Origin: Thermococcus zilligii AN1
Lineage (GTDB): Archaea; Methanobacteriota_B; Thermococci; Thermococcales; Thermococcaceae
Assembly (NCBI RefSeq): GCF_000258515.1
Contig: NZ_AJLF01000003.1
Coordinates: 1 to 64,000 of the forward strand
Direction: 5' to 3'
DNA length: 64,000 nt
Positions 34,471 to 43,262 of this stretch are shown piece after piece. The notes under the pieces are model-generated. The model was not told the origin of the DNA, made no database searches, and was given only the letters and a program-made list of their open reading frames with translations. Position 1 is the stretch's first letter; each line of letters opens with the position of its first letter. The position numbers were made by a program, and so were the translations under genes.

Positions 34471-34492
34471 ACCTATTTTCTTTGGTGAGAGC

Positions 34493-35542
34493 ATGAGAGA
34501 AGCCATGTACTGGGAGCCGCTCGAAGGGGGGAAAGTCCGCTGTAAACTCTGCCCCCTCAACTGCATAATCAACGAGGGAAAGCGCGGCTCCTGCAGGGTT
34601 AGGAAGAACATCGGGGGAAAGCTCTACACCCTCAACTATGGTAAAGTCTCCGCCATCGCGGCTGACCCGGTGGAGAAGAAGCCCCTCTTCCACTTCTGGC
34701 CGGGCTCCTGCGCCCTCTCGATAAGCACCGTCGGTTGCAACATGCACTGCAAGCACTGCCAGAACTGGGAGATAAGCCAGGCGGACGAGAGCTTTCCCTG
34801 CTTTCACGAGATGAGCCCGGAGACGGTAGTTTCAATGGCAAAGCGCTACGGCTGCGAGAGCATAGCCTACACCTACAACGAGCCGACGATATGGTACGAG
34901 TTCGTGCTCGATACGGCAAAGCTCTCCAGGAAGGAGGGGATATACAACCTCCTCATAACCAACGGCTACATCAACGAGGAACCCCTCAGGGGGCTGGCTC
35001 CCTACATAGATGCCATGAATATAGACATCAAGGCCTTCAGCGACGAGTTTTACATGAAGATATCGGGCGTTCCAAGCGTGGAACCCAGCAAAAGGACTGC
35101 TGTGATAGCGAAGAAAGAATTTGGAATCCACGTCGAGCTCACCTACCTCATAATTCCGACTCTCAACGACAGGGGGGAGGAGATACGCGCCTTCGCCCGC
35201 TGGGTGGTTGAAGAGCTTGGCGATGATACCCCCGTCCACTTCTCGCGCTTCTTCCCGCACTACAGGCTGACACACCTCCCACCGACGCCGCTTGAGACCG
35301 TCGAAATGGCCCACCGCGTCGCTAAGGAGGAGGGCTTAAAGTTCGTCTACATCGGGAACGTCCCGGGCCACGAGGGGGAGAACACATACTGCCCGCGGTG
35401 TGGTAAACCTTTAATAGTCCGCTATGGATTTGAGATAGTTGAGTACAACCTTACCAACGATGGAAGGTGCAGATACTGCGGTGAGAAGATCCCAGTTGTT
35501 GGAACTTACCAGAAAAAGCGTTATCCGGGCATGTGGTGGTGA
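34493..35542 (+). CDS. amrS: AmmeMemoRadiSam system radical SAM enzyme
   Basis: 349 residues from ATG 34493 (GGTGAGAG upstream). Radical SAM cluster motif CNMHCKHCQNWEISQ, VRCKLCPLNCIINEGKRGSC as an N-terminal Cys cluster, TYNEPTIWYEF, and a C-terminal zinc ribbon (CPRCGKP ... CRYCGEKIP). Members are co-distributed with MEMO1 and AMMECR1 homologues, but neither is next to it here. The reaction is not established. Confidence 0.88.
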   Translation: MREAMYWEPLEGGKVRCKLCPLNCIINEGKRGSCRVRKNIGGKLYTLNYGKVSAIAADPVEKKPLFHFWPGSCALSISTVGCNMHCKHCQNWEISQADESFPCFHEMSPETVVSMAKRYGCESIAYTYNEPTIWYEFVLDTAKLSRKEGIYNLLITNGYINEEPLRGLAPYIDAMNIDIKAFSDEFYMKISGVPSVEPSKRTAVIAKKEFGIHVELTYLIIPTLNDRGEEIRAFARWVVEELGDDTPVHFSRFFPHYRLTHLPPTPLETVEMAHRVAKEEGLKFVYIGNVPGHEGENTYCPRCGKPLIVRYGFEIVEYNLTNDGRCRYCGEKIPVVGTYQKKRYPGMWW

Positions 35543-35544
35543 AC

Positions 35545-36354
35545 ATGGCCCTTCCCGAGGTCAGGGCAAAGCTCTACCTGGAGATTTTAGGCAGAAGCAG
35601 AAAGGCCGTTGAGGAGAGGCTTGAGAGTGTCAAGCGCGGGTTGGCCGGGGAGAGACTTGAGGTGGGGGAAATAATCGAGGATCCCTCAATGGATCCACTT
35701 CGCTTCTCCTCCCTTGTGGAGGTCACCCTGAAAGCACCGCTGGATGCCCTCTTTAAGAGAGTGGTGGATTACTCTCCGACGATGGTTGAAGTCCTCTCGC
35801 CCGGAAAAATTGAGCTTCCGGCAGGGGAACTTTCTTCCCTGCTGAACGACCTGATACGGGAGATCAGGAAGGTCGCGAAGGAAAAAGGTTACGTTCCTGC
35901 GGTTCCTGACGTTAAGGAATTGCCCGGGCCAAAGATTGGGTTTGACGATGAGGAACTGTGGGAGCTGATTGATGAGGGAAGGGGCCTGCTCTACTCGGTC
36001 AGACTTAGGTTCTCGACCGGGGACGAAACCCTGGCCAGAGAGATAATCCCAAAGCTCTTTCTGCTGGAAGGGGCGGGGGTTAATTCAGTGGAGCTTTATC
36101 CAGGGGACGGAGGACTGGTGGCGGAAGTGGAGGCGGTTTCTCCCCTGGAGTCGCTGGTGGGGTTGCTCCTAAGGTATCTGCCCGAGTCGGTTAAAGTTTT
36201 GGAACCGGGGATCGTGGACATAACCGCACAGGAACTCCAGAACTGTCTCAGTGATGTGGGCTCCTTTGTCTCTTCAATTAGAATGGGGGAGGATCTGGAG
36301 GATGCCTACGAAAAGGACGTCTTCTCCTTTAGTCTTTCATCCAACCTGAAATGA
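35545..36354 (+). CDS. Unknown protein with internal duplication, 269 residues
   Basis: ATG 35545 follows GGTGGTGA at the end of amrS. Two similar halves: around residues 50-115 (SLVEVTLKAPLDALFKRVVD, MVEVLSPGKIELPAGELSSL) and 200-255 (GLVAEVEAVSPLESLVGLLL, VKVLEPGIVDITAQELQNCL). Each has a beta strand, a helix, V-VL-PG-I and an ELxxxL helix. The family is unknown to me. Co-transcription with amrS is likely. Confidence 0.7.
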   Translation: MALPEVRAKLYLEILGRSRKAVEERLESVKRGLAGERLEVGEIIEDPSMDPLRFSSLVEVTLKAPLDALFKRVVDYSPTMVEVLSPGKIELPAGELSSLLNDLIREIRKVAKEKGYVPAVPDVKELPGPKIGFDDEELWELIDEGRGLLYSVRLRFSTGDETLAREIIPKLFLLEGAGVNSVELYPGDGGLVAEVEAVSPLESLVGLLLRYLPESVKVLEPGIVDITAQELQNCLSDVGSFVSSIRMGEDLEDAYEKDVFSFSLSSNLK

Positions 36355-36375
36355 AACTTAAAAGGCAGGAAAAGT

Positions 36376-36951
36376 TTACCATTCCTCTTCCTCTTCTATG
36401 AGGTCGTATTTCTCGAGCTCGCGTATGAGCCTCTTTACGGCTTCCCAGGCATCGTTTTCGCTTTTGGCTCCGGAGCAGACTATCTTACCCGATGAGAACA
36501 GCAGGATCACGGCTTTCGGGTCCTTTACGCGGTATATAACTCCCGGGAACTGCTCGGGCTCGTACTCACAGTTGGGCAGGCTCAAAGCAACGGCATCTAG
36601 GTTAAACTCCATGCCTATGTCACCGCTGAAGACCATGTTCTGAATGTCTATCTGGGGCGGTTTTGTGAATCTTGTGCCGACTTTCTTCGAGAGCAGCTCT
36701 ATAAGCTTGTTGACACCCATCTTTATGTCGTCAACACTTTTCGCCCCGGTAACGACGAGCTTGCCTGAGCTGAATATCAGCAGAGCGACCTTGGGGTCAT
36801 CAAAACGGCAGATAATGCCTGGAAACTCCTCCGGGTTGTACTTGGAGTTCGGGCAGATTTCTATAACCTTCTCAAGGTTCAGCTGGGCGAACAGATCCAC
36901 AGAAGCGACTATATTTTCAATCCTTAGTTTGACCCTGCTCATGTCTACCAA
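36376..36951 (-). CDS. tbp: TATA-binding protein
   Basis: 191 residues. Two saddle repeats, each with the [17 protein letters not shown] / [17 protein letters not shown] block and [16 protein letters not shown] / [15 protein letters not shown], followed by the short acidic tail EEEEEW typical of Thermococcales. Recognises promoter TATA boxes together with TFB, which is encoded at 55397. Start MVDMS; convergent with the 35545 gene. Confidence 0.97.
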   Translation of the reverse strand: MVDMSRVKLRIENIVASVDLFAQLNLEKVIEICPNSKYNPEEFPGIICRFDDPKVALLIFSSGKLVVTGAKSVDDIKMGVNKLIELLSKKVGTRFTKPPQIDIQNMVFSGDIGMEFNLDAVALSLPNCEYEPEQFPGVIYRVKDPKAVILLFSSGKIVCSGAKSENDAWEAVKRLIRELEKYDLIEEEEEW

Positions 36952-37084
36952 GGCTTACACCTCCGGATGGTGGGTTTAAAAACCCCTTTATAAATGAGGG
37001 GCGGAGTTTTTAAAGGTTTAGGTCAGGGGTGCATGAAAAATCGTCCCAATGTGTTCTTTTGTCCATTGAAAAAAAGGGAAAGGG

Positions 37085-37927
37085 TCACTTTTTGCCCTCC
37101 TGCCTTACCGGATAGGGCATGAACTCCACGGTACCCCTCTGTTTGATCGGTTGCTTGTAGAGCTCCATGAGGGCGTAAACTTCCTCCGGAACATCTGTCT
37201 CGACGTGGAGGCCCAGCTCCCTGGCATGGTCAACGGTTATCGGATAGTCATGTGTCCACCTGCCCTCGGTGAGTGTTTGAGCCAGTTCCCTGGCCTTCTC
37301 CTCGCCGTATTTGTCCTTGAGGAGGTCGTAAACGAAGTCTCTAACCTGCTTTATCGCCTTTTCCGCCACGTCGGCCAGGATGAGGGTCTGGTCGTCCACT
37401 TTCTCCGGGCCCTTCCTTTCTACCGCCCTTAGTATGCTCGGAGCCGGGTACTGGCCGAGCTGCGGGTCAACGGGCCCGAGAACAGCGTGCGGATCCATTA
37501 TGATCCTGTCGGCGGCCAGGGCAATCAGGGTTCCTCCGCTCATGGCGTAGTGGGGAACTATGACGCGGGTCTCGGCGGGGTGTTCCTTCAGGGCCTTGGC
37601 AATCTGGGTTGCGGCGAGAACGAGTCCGCCCGGTGTGTGGATTATTAAATCGATCGGCCTGTCCTTCGGTGCCATCCTTATTGCCCTCAGAATCTCCTCG
37701 CTGTCCTCGATGCTTATGAACTTGTAAACCGGTATGCCAAAGAGCCCGACGCTCTCCTGCCTGTGTATCATGGCTATTACCGTTGAGTTCCTCTTTTTAG
37801 CGAGCTGGGCCATGAGCCTAACCCTTGCCGCCTGGAGCGCCCTGAACTGAAGCTGGGGCCACATCAGCAGGTAGAGGAAGAACAGCCACCACAGCAGGGA
37901 GCCAAAAAACCCGCTGAGGGGGTCCAT
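37085..37927 (-). CDS. Membrane-anchored ClpP/SppA-fold serine dehydratase-like protease (SDH_sah)
   Basis: 280 residues from ATG 37927 (GGTGAAAACC upstream). One membrane helix near the N terminus (SLLWWLFFLYLLMWPQ), then a crotonase/ClpP-like domain: DLIIHTPGGLVLAATQIAKA, PHYAMSGGTLIALAADRIIM with the likely catalytic Ser in MSGG, and GPVDPQLGQYP. Predicted membrane protease acting on membrane or secreted proteins. The earlier in-frame codon at 37963 adds only an unlikely leader. Confidence 0.85.
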   Translation of the reverse strand: MDPLSGFFGSLLWWLFFLYLLMWPQLQFRALQAARVRLMAQLAKKRNSTVIAMIHRQESVGLFGIPVYKFISIEDSEEILRAIRMAPKDRPIDLIIHTPGGLVLAATQIAKALKEHPAETRVIVPHYAMSGGTLIALAADRIIMDPHAVLGPVDPQLGQYPAPSILRAVERKGPEKVDDQTLILADVAEKAIKQVRDFVYDLLKDKYGEEKARELAQTLTEGRWTHDYPITVDHARELGLHVETDVPEEVYALMELYKQPIKQRGTVEFMPYPVRQEGKK

Positions 37928-38024
37928 GGTTTTCACCTGGTTTGGTTTGATGTTTAGTGGCAATTAAACCTTTTGCCCACCAACGTTTATAAGTTGGAGC
38001 GTCCGAGCAAGTTCCGGTGAAACC

Positions 38025-38447
38025 ATGAGAAACACGATCGTTCTGGTGAGAACCGACAACTTTCAGAAGGCGAGCGTGGCTTTAGCCGACCTCGTCCGCT
38101 ATGGGGGTATGAAGATTCGCGGTGACCCCCGGATAATCCCGCCGGCTTTATCGGACTGGGCCTTTGAGCAGATAATGGGTGAGAAACCGAAGAAGAAGTT
38201 CAGGGCGCACGTTGCCGCACAGATAGACCTGCCGCCCGCTAAGGCGATAGGCAGGCTGATGGACATACATCCACCCGCTCACGTCCTCGTAATCCCTCCC
38301 GACACCGGAGTCTGGGGGGAGCTGATGCGCCTCTGGGGAACCTTTGAGAAGCTCAGGGGCTTTCATCCGCCTAAGAGAACAAAGACAGAGGATCTCAAGC
38401 GGAAACAGGAGAAAAAGGTAGATGAGGAGGAGTTAGAGGAGTTTTAA
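38025..38447 (+). CDS. DUF356 family protein
   Basis: 140 residues. NTIVLVRTDNFQKASVALAD, VHPP-like IHPPAHVLVIPPDTG and WGELMRLWGTFEKLRGFHPP are the DUF356 pattern, conserved in euryarchaea with no known function. The C-terminal 30 residues are Lys/Glu-rich (KTEDLKRKQEKKVDEEELEE). TATA-like TTTATAAG near 37986. Overlaps the convergent VapC gene by 15 bases. Confidence 0.8.
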   Translation: MRNTIVLVRTDNFQKASVALADLVRYGGMKIRGDPRIIPPALSDWAFEQIMGEKPKKKFRAHVAAQIDLPPAKAIGRLMDIHPPAHVLVIPPDTGVWGELMRLWGTFEKLRGFHPPKRTKTEDLKRKQEKKVDEEELEEF

Positions 38448-38864
38448 TCCTTCTTTCAAAGCAGCGCTCTTCAGGTCTTCGTCTAATGTTGCCAGTGTTT
38501 TAATTTCGTTTATCTTGCATGATGCGAGGATAATCGCGTCGTTTGGCAGGAGATTGTGTGCCCGCATCAGGTGATATGAGAGCTCGATAGTCTCTTCATC
38601 CGTTGGGAGAATATGAAATTGGTTAATAAAATCCCACGGCTCATCTTCCAGAATAAACTCTTTTATCTCTCCCCTCTGTTTAACTGTAAACGGGGAAACG
38701 CCGGATTTCAGGCGTATATAATGGAACAGAAACTCACTGACGACGATATCGTTTATAATTGCAGCGGCATTCTTTTCCGCCAGCAGGTTTAGGATCCTGA
38801 CGGCTTCTGGATTCCCTTTCAGTCCCTCAATCAAGACTGAAGAATCGACGAAGACCTCAATCAT
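38433..38864 (-). CDS. VapC-type PIN-domain toxin
   Basis: 143 residues from ATG 38864, in an ATGA overlap with the upstream antitoxin. PIN motifs FVDSSVLIEGLKGNPEAV (Asp), NDIVVSEFLFHYI (Glu), HNLLPNDAIILASCKINEI (Asp) and TLDEDLKSAALKEG (Asp) are all present, so it looks active. Predicted RNase held in check by the 56-residue antitoxin. Convergent with the DUF356 gene. Confidence 0.87.
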   Translation of the reverse strand: MIEVFVDSSVLIEGLKGNPEAVRILNLLAEKNAAAIINDIVVSEFLFHYIRLKSGVSPFTVKQRGEIKEFILEDEPWDFINQFHILPTDEETIELSYHLMRAHNLLPNDAIILASCKINEIKTLATLDEDLKSAALKEGLKLL

Positions 38865-39031
38865 TGGAAGTACCACTCCTCTTCATCAATAGTACCCTGG
38901 AATTTTCCCAGGTACTTTTCCAGGATTTGCCTTTTGACACCTTTTTTGCCCTCCTTTTCAAGGAGTATGGCTATCTTCCGCCAAATGACCTTCTCAAGTC
39001 CGTTGGGCACGTTTATCACTATCTCTCCCAT
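38861..39031 (-). CDS. VapB antitoxin, 56 residues
   Basis: Short gene from ATG 39031 with GGTGAGGG upstream. It reads MGEIVINVPNGLEKVIWRK, AILLEKEGKKGVKRQILEKY and LGKFQGTIDEEEWYFQ: an N-terminal strand, helices, and an acidic/aromatic tail (EEEWYF) of the kind that plugs the PIN active site. The stop overlaps the toxin start (ATGA). Position, size and pattern together make it the VapB partner. Confidence 0.85.
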   Translation of the reverse strand: MGEIVINVPNGLEKVIWRKIAILLEKEGKKGVKRQILEKYLGKFQGTIDEEEWYFQ

Positions 39032-39072
39032 ACCCTCACCACCAGTGAATAGGTAAGGGAAAATTTAAACCT

Positions 39073-39612
39073 TCACTTCTCCCGCTTCTTGATCCTTATG
39101 TTGGCGATGTCCCCTAAGGTTGGCTCGTAGTCCCGCGGGAGCGTCCTCTTCTCCTCGATGGGCTCTTCGGTTCCGCTCTCAATGAGCTTTATCCTGAAGT
39201 ACTTCTCGAGCTTCCTGGCCTCCTTTATGGTTGGCTCGCGGTAGCCGTGGGCTATCGCGCGGAGGTCGTTGACCGAAAGACCTGTCTCGTGGGACAGCTC
39301 TTCGTAGCTCTTTCCGCTCTTCTGTATTGCCTGGTAAACCCTCTCAGCGTAGTCCTCCACTATTTCCTCGGTGACGAGTGGCCTCTCGTGGTGGGGTTTT
39401 GGCTGGGGCTTGGGCCCTGGAACGGGTCTCTCGGTTCTTCTTGGCTGTCTCCCGGTTGGCATGATGCTGAACGTGCCGGGCTTTTTGCCCCCGTACTTCT
39501 CGTAGCACCTATCGCAGACGAGAACCTCCGCACCCTCAACCCTTATCCTGTGGCCCGGCCCTTTTATCGGTGCACCGCATATCTCGCAGTAGCTTGGCGT
39601 CTCCTTTCCCAT
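39073..39612 (-). CDS. Multiprotein bridging factor 1 (MBF1) homologue
   Basis: 179 residues from ATG 39612. The N-terminal zinc ribbon YCEICGAPIKGPGHRI ... VCDRCYEKYG, a proline-rich linker (RPVPGPKPQPKPHHERP), and a C-terminal helix-turn-helix (SYEELSHETGLSVNDLRAIA) are typical of archaeal MBF1 (aMBF1), which associates with ribosomes and translation. Divergent from the acetyltransferase at 39683. Confidence 0.93.
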   Translation of the reverse strand: MGKETPSYCEICGAPIKGPGHRIRVEGAEVLVCDRCYEKYGGKKPGTFSIMPTGRQPRRTERPVPGPKPQPKPHHERPLVTEEIVEDYAERVYQAIQKSGKSYEELSHETGLSVNDLRAIAHGYREPTIKEARKLEKYFRIKLIESGTEEPIEEKRTLPRDYEPTLGDIANIRIKKREK

Positions 39613-39650
39613 CTTTACCACCTTCTTGCTCCACTTAAAGCTCGGGGTCA

Positions 39651-39661
39651 GGCTTTTTAAA
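39651..39661 (+). promoter_or_regulatory. TATA box of a likely leaderless gene
   Basis: CTTTTTAAAC ends about 22 bases before ATG 39683, which has no Shine-Dalgarno sequence (GCTTATACCG precedes it). The spacing from TATA box to ATG is that of an archaeal transcription start site, so the acetyltransferase mRNA probably begins at or just before the start codon. Confidence 0.5.
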
Positions 39662-39682
39662 CCCCACGATGAGCTTATACCG

Positions 39683-40186
39683 ATGACCGAGGTAAGGGTG
39701 GAGAAGCTCCAAGAGTTCAACCAGGAGATCCTTGAGAGGCTGGTAGAGATTTACATGCGCGGCTACGAGGGACTGCGCGAGTACGGCGGAGAGGGCGAAA
39801 GCTACGCGAAGCGCTATCTCAGGTGGTGCTGGGGAAAGGCCAAGGACGGCTTCTTCGTGGCGAAGGTGGGGGATGAGATAGCGGGTTTCATCGTCTGCGA
39901 CAAAGACTGGTACAGCAAGTACGAGGGACGAAAAGTCGGGGCCATCCACGAGTTCGTGGTGGACAGGAATTTCCAGGGACAGGGAATAGGGCACAGGTTA
40001 ATGGAAAAATGCCTTGAGTACCTGGGCGAATCCACCGATAGGATAGAGCTCTGGGTCGGGGAGAAGAACGAAGGGGCTATGCGTTTCTACGAGGAGTACG
40101 GCTTCAGGAAAGTGGGCCAGAGCGGGATATGGGTGAGAATGGTTAAGGACGTGCGAAAGGATGATAAGGGCCAGGGAGAAATTTAG
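39683..40186 (+). CDS. GNAT family N-acetyltransferase
   Basis: 167 residues from ATG 39683. The acetyl-CoA binding signature VVDRNFQGQGIGHRLMEKCL (about residues 92-111) and NEGAMRFYEEYGFRKVGQ are the GNAT motifs A and B. Acceptor unknown (protein N terminus, lysine or small molecule). Followed closely by a 97-residue gene on the same strand. Confidence 0.88.
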   Translation: MTEVRVEKLQEFNQEILERLVEIYMRGYEGLREYGGEGESYAKRYLRWCWGKAKDGFFVAKVGDEIAGFIVCDKDWYSKYEGRKVGAIHEFVVDRNFQGQGIGHRLMEKCLEYLGESTDRIELWVGEKNEGAMRFYEEYGFRKVGQSGIWVRMVKDVRKDDKGQGEI

Positions 40187-40198
40187 GCGGGTGGAAAA

Positions 40199-40492
40199 AT
40201 GCCGTGCATAAAGCCGCCCCAGCCGGAGGATGTCCGGGAATTGAGGGAAGAGAGCTTCATACGTGGGGGCAAAGGTAAGCTCAGAGTGGTCATCGAGAGC
40301 GGGAATGAGAGGCTTGAAACTGTCATCAGCGGCTCGCTGAAGAGCGTTGAGGAAGTTGCCGGGATGCTCGGCGTCGAGGCCGAAAACGACAGGATAGAGG
40401 CCATTGTCGACGGAGTGAAAATCCTGATGCAACGCGGAAAGCTCGAAATGGAGTTCGAGAACGGGGATAAGATGAGAATAGAGAAGGCCTGA
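40199..40492 (+). CDS. Hypothetical protein, 97 residues
   Basis: ATG 40199 with GGCGGGTGG just upstream, 12 bases after the acetyltransferase stop. A short proline-rich N terminus (MPCIKPPQPEDVRELREES) precedes a small alpha/beta domain (LRVVIESGNERLETVISGSL, EAIVDGVKILMQRGKLEMEF). No family recognised. Overlap with the convergent DUF35 gene is avoided by 5 bases. Confidence 0.65.
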   Translation: MPCIKPPQPEDVRELREESFIRGGKGKLRVVIESGNERLETVISGSLKSVEEVAGMLGVEAENDRIEAIVDGVKILMQRGKLEMEFENGDKMRIEKA

Positions 40493-40497
40493 GGCCT

Positions 40498-40914
40498 TCA
40501 CTCTTTTTGCGGCTTGAGAACCGGCCTGAACTTGTAGGCGTAGAGGATTATCCCGTCCTCGTCGAACTCCCTGACCTTCCTCGTTACCATCTCGACCTCC
40601 ATGCCGAAGTCTATCTCCTCCGGCGCGACATCCGTGAGCTGGGCCATAACGACGGGCCCTTCCTCGAGCTGAACCAGGGCGAGGGGATACGGCTTGTAAT
40701 ACTCGAAGCCGCTCGGCGGGTTCCTCACTATTGTCCAGCTCAGCACCTTGCCCTTTCCGCTGAACTTGTACTTCTCCACGTTCCTGCTACCGCAGACCGG
40801 GCAGACCTCCCTGTGCGGGAACATCAGATGACCGTTCTCGCACTTACCCCCGATCAGGGCGTATTTCTCTTCAAAGTGCCTCCAGTGCCTCGCAACCTGC
40901 ATCGGCTTCCCCAT
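40498..40914 (-). CDS. DUF35 Zn-ribbon/OB-fold protein of the thiolase-HMG-CoA synthase complex
   Basis: 138 residues. The rubredoxin-like zinc ribbon KCENGHLMFPHREVCPVCGS is followed by an OB fold (GKGKVLSWTIVRNPPSGFEY, LALVQLEEGPVVMAQL). In archaea this protein holds acetoacetyl-CoA thiolase and HMG-CoA synthase together as a channelling scaffold. Last gene of a three-gene operon with both enzymes; GAGGAGGG sits before its ATG. Confidence 0.92.
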   Translation of the reverse strand: MGKPMQVARHWRHFEEKYALIGGKCENGHLMFPHREVCPVCGSRNVEKYKFSGKGKVLSWTIVRNPPSGFEYYKPYPLALVQLEEGPVVMAQLTDVAPEEIDFGMEVEMVTRKVREFDEDGIILYAYKFRPVLKPQKE

Positions 40915-40915
40915 T

Positions 40916-42082
40916 TCAGACCCTCCTCAGGACTGTAACCGTTATGTTCGAGCCGGTTCCACCTATGTTCTGGGTCAGGCCTATCTCAGCCCCGGGCACC
41001 TGTATCCCTTCCGGAGCCTCGCCGCGGAGCTGGAGAGCAGCCTCAACCGTCTGGTAAACGCCGGTGGCCCCAACGGGGTGCCCTCTGGCCTTAAGTCCAC
41101 CCATCGTCTGGATCGGGTAATCACCGTCTATGGCAATCTGGCCCTCCTTGGCGAGCATTACACCTTTACCCTTCTCGGCAACGCCGAGGGCTTCCAAGCT
41201 TAAAGCGGCCATTATCGTGAAGGCGTCGTGAACCTCGAAGAAGTCTATGTCCCTGGCAGTGACCCCCGCCATCCTGTAGGCCTTTTCAGCGGCCACTTTT
41301 GCCGCCGTCAAAGTCAGGAAGTCCTTCCTGTTGGCGAGGTTGATGGTGTCCGTGGCCCTCCAGAAGCCTGCTAATTCAACCCATTTCTCCTTCGGAACGC
41401 CGAGCTCCTTCGCCTTCTCCTTTGAGGTTATTATGACGGCCGCGGCACCGTCGCACATCGGTGCGGCATCAAAGAGCTTTATCGGGTCGGCGACGTAGGG
41501 GCTCTTGAGAACAGTGTCAAGCTTTATCTCCTTCTTGAACATCGCGTACGGGTTTTTAGCCCCGTTCCTGTGGGCGTTGAGGGCGAAGAGGGCAAAATCC
41601 TCCTCAGCGTAGCCGTATTCCTTCATGTAAAGCCTCATGACGAGCGCGTTCAAGGCCACAAAGCTGGCCCCGTGGAAGAGCTCCCACTCGGCATCGGCGG
41701 CGTAGGCTAAATAGCGTGTCGCGTCGCTCGGCCAGGCGTCGGTCATCTTCTCGACGCCGACTACCGCAACAACGTCCTCAAGGCCCGACATGACCGCCTT
41801 CGCTCCCTCCTGAACTGCCGCACCCCCGCTACCGCATGCCGCTTCAACCTTAATGGCCGGTATGTTGCCCAAGCCAGCCCAGTCCGCTATTAAAGCTCCA
41901 AGGTTCTCCTGCTCTATGAAGGAACCGGAGGCCATGTTTCCGACGTAGAGGGAGTCCACCCCCTCTATCCCGGCATCGTCCATTGCGTTGAGCAGGGCCT
42001 CCACGGCCATGTCCCTCAGTGACACCCTCCAGTGCTCGCCGACAGGAACCATGCCAACCCCAATAATGACGGGTTTCTCCAT
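40916..42082 (-). CDS. Acetoacetyl-CoA thiolase (acetyl-CoA C-acetyltransferase)
   Basis: 388 residues from ATG 42082. The archaeal thiolase pattern includes VEAACGSGGAAVQEGAKAV with the nucleophilic Cys, DFFEVHDAFTIMAALSLEAL and GGLKARGHPVGATGVYQTVE with the catalytic His. Condenses two acetyl-CoA to acetoacetyl-CoA, the entry to the mevalonate route. It lies between HMG-CoA synthase and the DUF35 scaffold, with 1-10 base spacings. Confidence 0.93.
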   Translation of the reverse strand: MEKPVIIGVGMVPVGEHWRVSLRDMAVEALLNAMDDAGIEGVDSLYVGNMASGSFIEQENLGALIADWAGLGNIPAIKVEAACGSGGAAVQEGAKAVMSGLEDVVAVVGVEKMTDAWPSDATRYLAYAADAEWELFHGASFVALNALVMRLYMKEYGYAEEDFALFALNAHRNGAKNPYAMFKKEIKLDTVLKSPYVADPIKLFDAAPMCDGAAAVIITSKEKAKELGVPKEKWVELAGFWRATDTINLANRKDFLTLTAAKVAAEKAYRMAGVTARDIDFFEVHDAFTIMAALSLEALGVAEKGKGVMLAKEGQIAIDGDYPIQTMGGLKARGHPVGATGVYQTVEAALQLRGEAPEGIQVPGAEIGLTQNIGGTGSNITVTVLRRV

Positions 42083-42092
42083 TCCGACCACC

Positions 42093-43145
42093 TCACATTA
42101 TGTACTTGCCCCTGTGCTTGGCATAGAGCGCGTAGTCAAGGTACTTCTTCCTGTTCACGTAGTCCATGGTTCTGGGTGCCAGATCCCTCTTCTCCTCGAT
42201 TGCATCCTGCACAACGAGGCTGAAGGCGTCGCTCCCCGCTCCCGAACCGAAGGAGACCCAGAGGATCCTGTCGCCTGGCTTCGCTATGTCGAGGACTGCC
42301 GAAACACCGACGAGAGTTGCCCCGCTGTAGGTGTTTCCTATTATCCCGCTGAGCAGTCCCGGGAGAACCTTCTCCTTCGGGATTCCGAGTATCTCGGCAA
42401 CGGTGAGCGGGAACTTGACGTTGGGCTGGTGGAAGACCGCGTAATCAAAGTCGCTCGGGGAGTAGTTGAGCTCCTCCATGAGCGTCCTGGCGGCGCTCAG
42501 TATCTGGTGGAAGTACGCCGGCTCGCCGGTGAAGCGGTTGCCGTGCCTCGGGTAGTGCTCGTGCTGCCTCCTCCAGAAGTCTGGCGTGTCGGTTACGTAG
42601 GAATAGCTCGCCTCGAAGTAGGCGACCGTCTCAGAGCTCTTCGGGGCGAGGATGTATGCGGCACCTCCGGCGGAAGCGGTGAACTCGAGGTGGTCCCCGG
42701 GCCTTCCCTGGGAGGTGTCGGCGCCGATGGCCATGGCATAGTCGGCCATTCCGGAGCCGACGAAGCCTATGGCAGCTTGAATGGCTTCGGTTCCTGCCTT
42801 GCACGCAAACTCAAAGTCGGCCGCGTTCACATCGGGGGTTGCTCCGATGGCGGCCGCCACAACCGTTCCGCTCGGCTTGACGGCGTAGGGCTTGCTCTCT
42901 GTTCCAAACCAAACGGCCCGGATAAGTTTGGGGTCAATTTGAGCCCTCTTGAGGGCGTTTCTGGCCGCTTCAATGCCTATCGTGATTGAGTCCTCATCTA
43001 AGCCGGGAACGGACTTCTCCTGGATCGGGGGGTCCGAGACTTCCCAGACCCTGTCTATTTCCTCCGCCTTGATTCTATACATCGGCACGTAGGCGCCGTA
43101 GCCGGCGATACCAACCTCGCGGTTTGGCCTCAACAGTTTTCCCAT
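42093..43145 (-). CDS. Hydroxymethylglutaryl-CoA synthase
   Basis: 350 residues from ATG 43145 (GGGTGA six bases upstream). [20 protein letters not shown] is the archaeal HMGCS opening; [20 protein letters not shown] has the nucleophilic Cys, [19 protein letters not shown] the His, and [15 protein letters not shown] the GSGAGSD loop. Makes HMG-CoA for mevalonate and archaeal isoprenoid lipids. First gene of the operon. Confidence 0.95.
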   Translation of the reverse strand: MGKLLRPNREVGIAGYGAYVPMYRIKAEEIDRVWEVSDPPIQEKSVPGLDEDSITIGIEAARNALKRAQIDPKLIRAVWFGTESKPYAVKPSGTVVAAAIGATPDVNAADFEFACKAGTEAIQAAIGFVGSGMADYAMAIGADTSQGRPGDHLEFTASAGGAAYILAPKSSETVAYFEASYSYVTDTPDFWRRQHEHYPRHGNRFTGEPAYFHQILSAARTLMEELNYSPSDFDYAVFHQPNVKFPLTVAEILGIPKEKVLPGLLSGIIGNTYSGATLVGVSAVLDIAKPGDRILWVSFGSGAGSDAFSLVVQDAIEEKRDLAPRTMDYVNRKKYLDYALYAKHRGKYIM

Positions 43146-43262
43146 GTACATCACCCGCAAAAGTTGCGCATAACCTCGCCTAAGGTTCCGGGGGCGGTTA
43201 TAAAAGTCTTTCGGTGAGAGTAAAAATGCCTTTCGACGATAAACGATAAAAGGGAGGGAAGC

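Noticed and set aside
41988-42989. A 333-codon open frame on the plus strand
   Set aside because: It is antisense to HMG-CoA synthase and thiolase, whose catalytic motifs are intact; the protein is composition-biased and results from high GC third positions.
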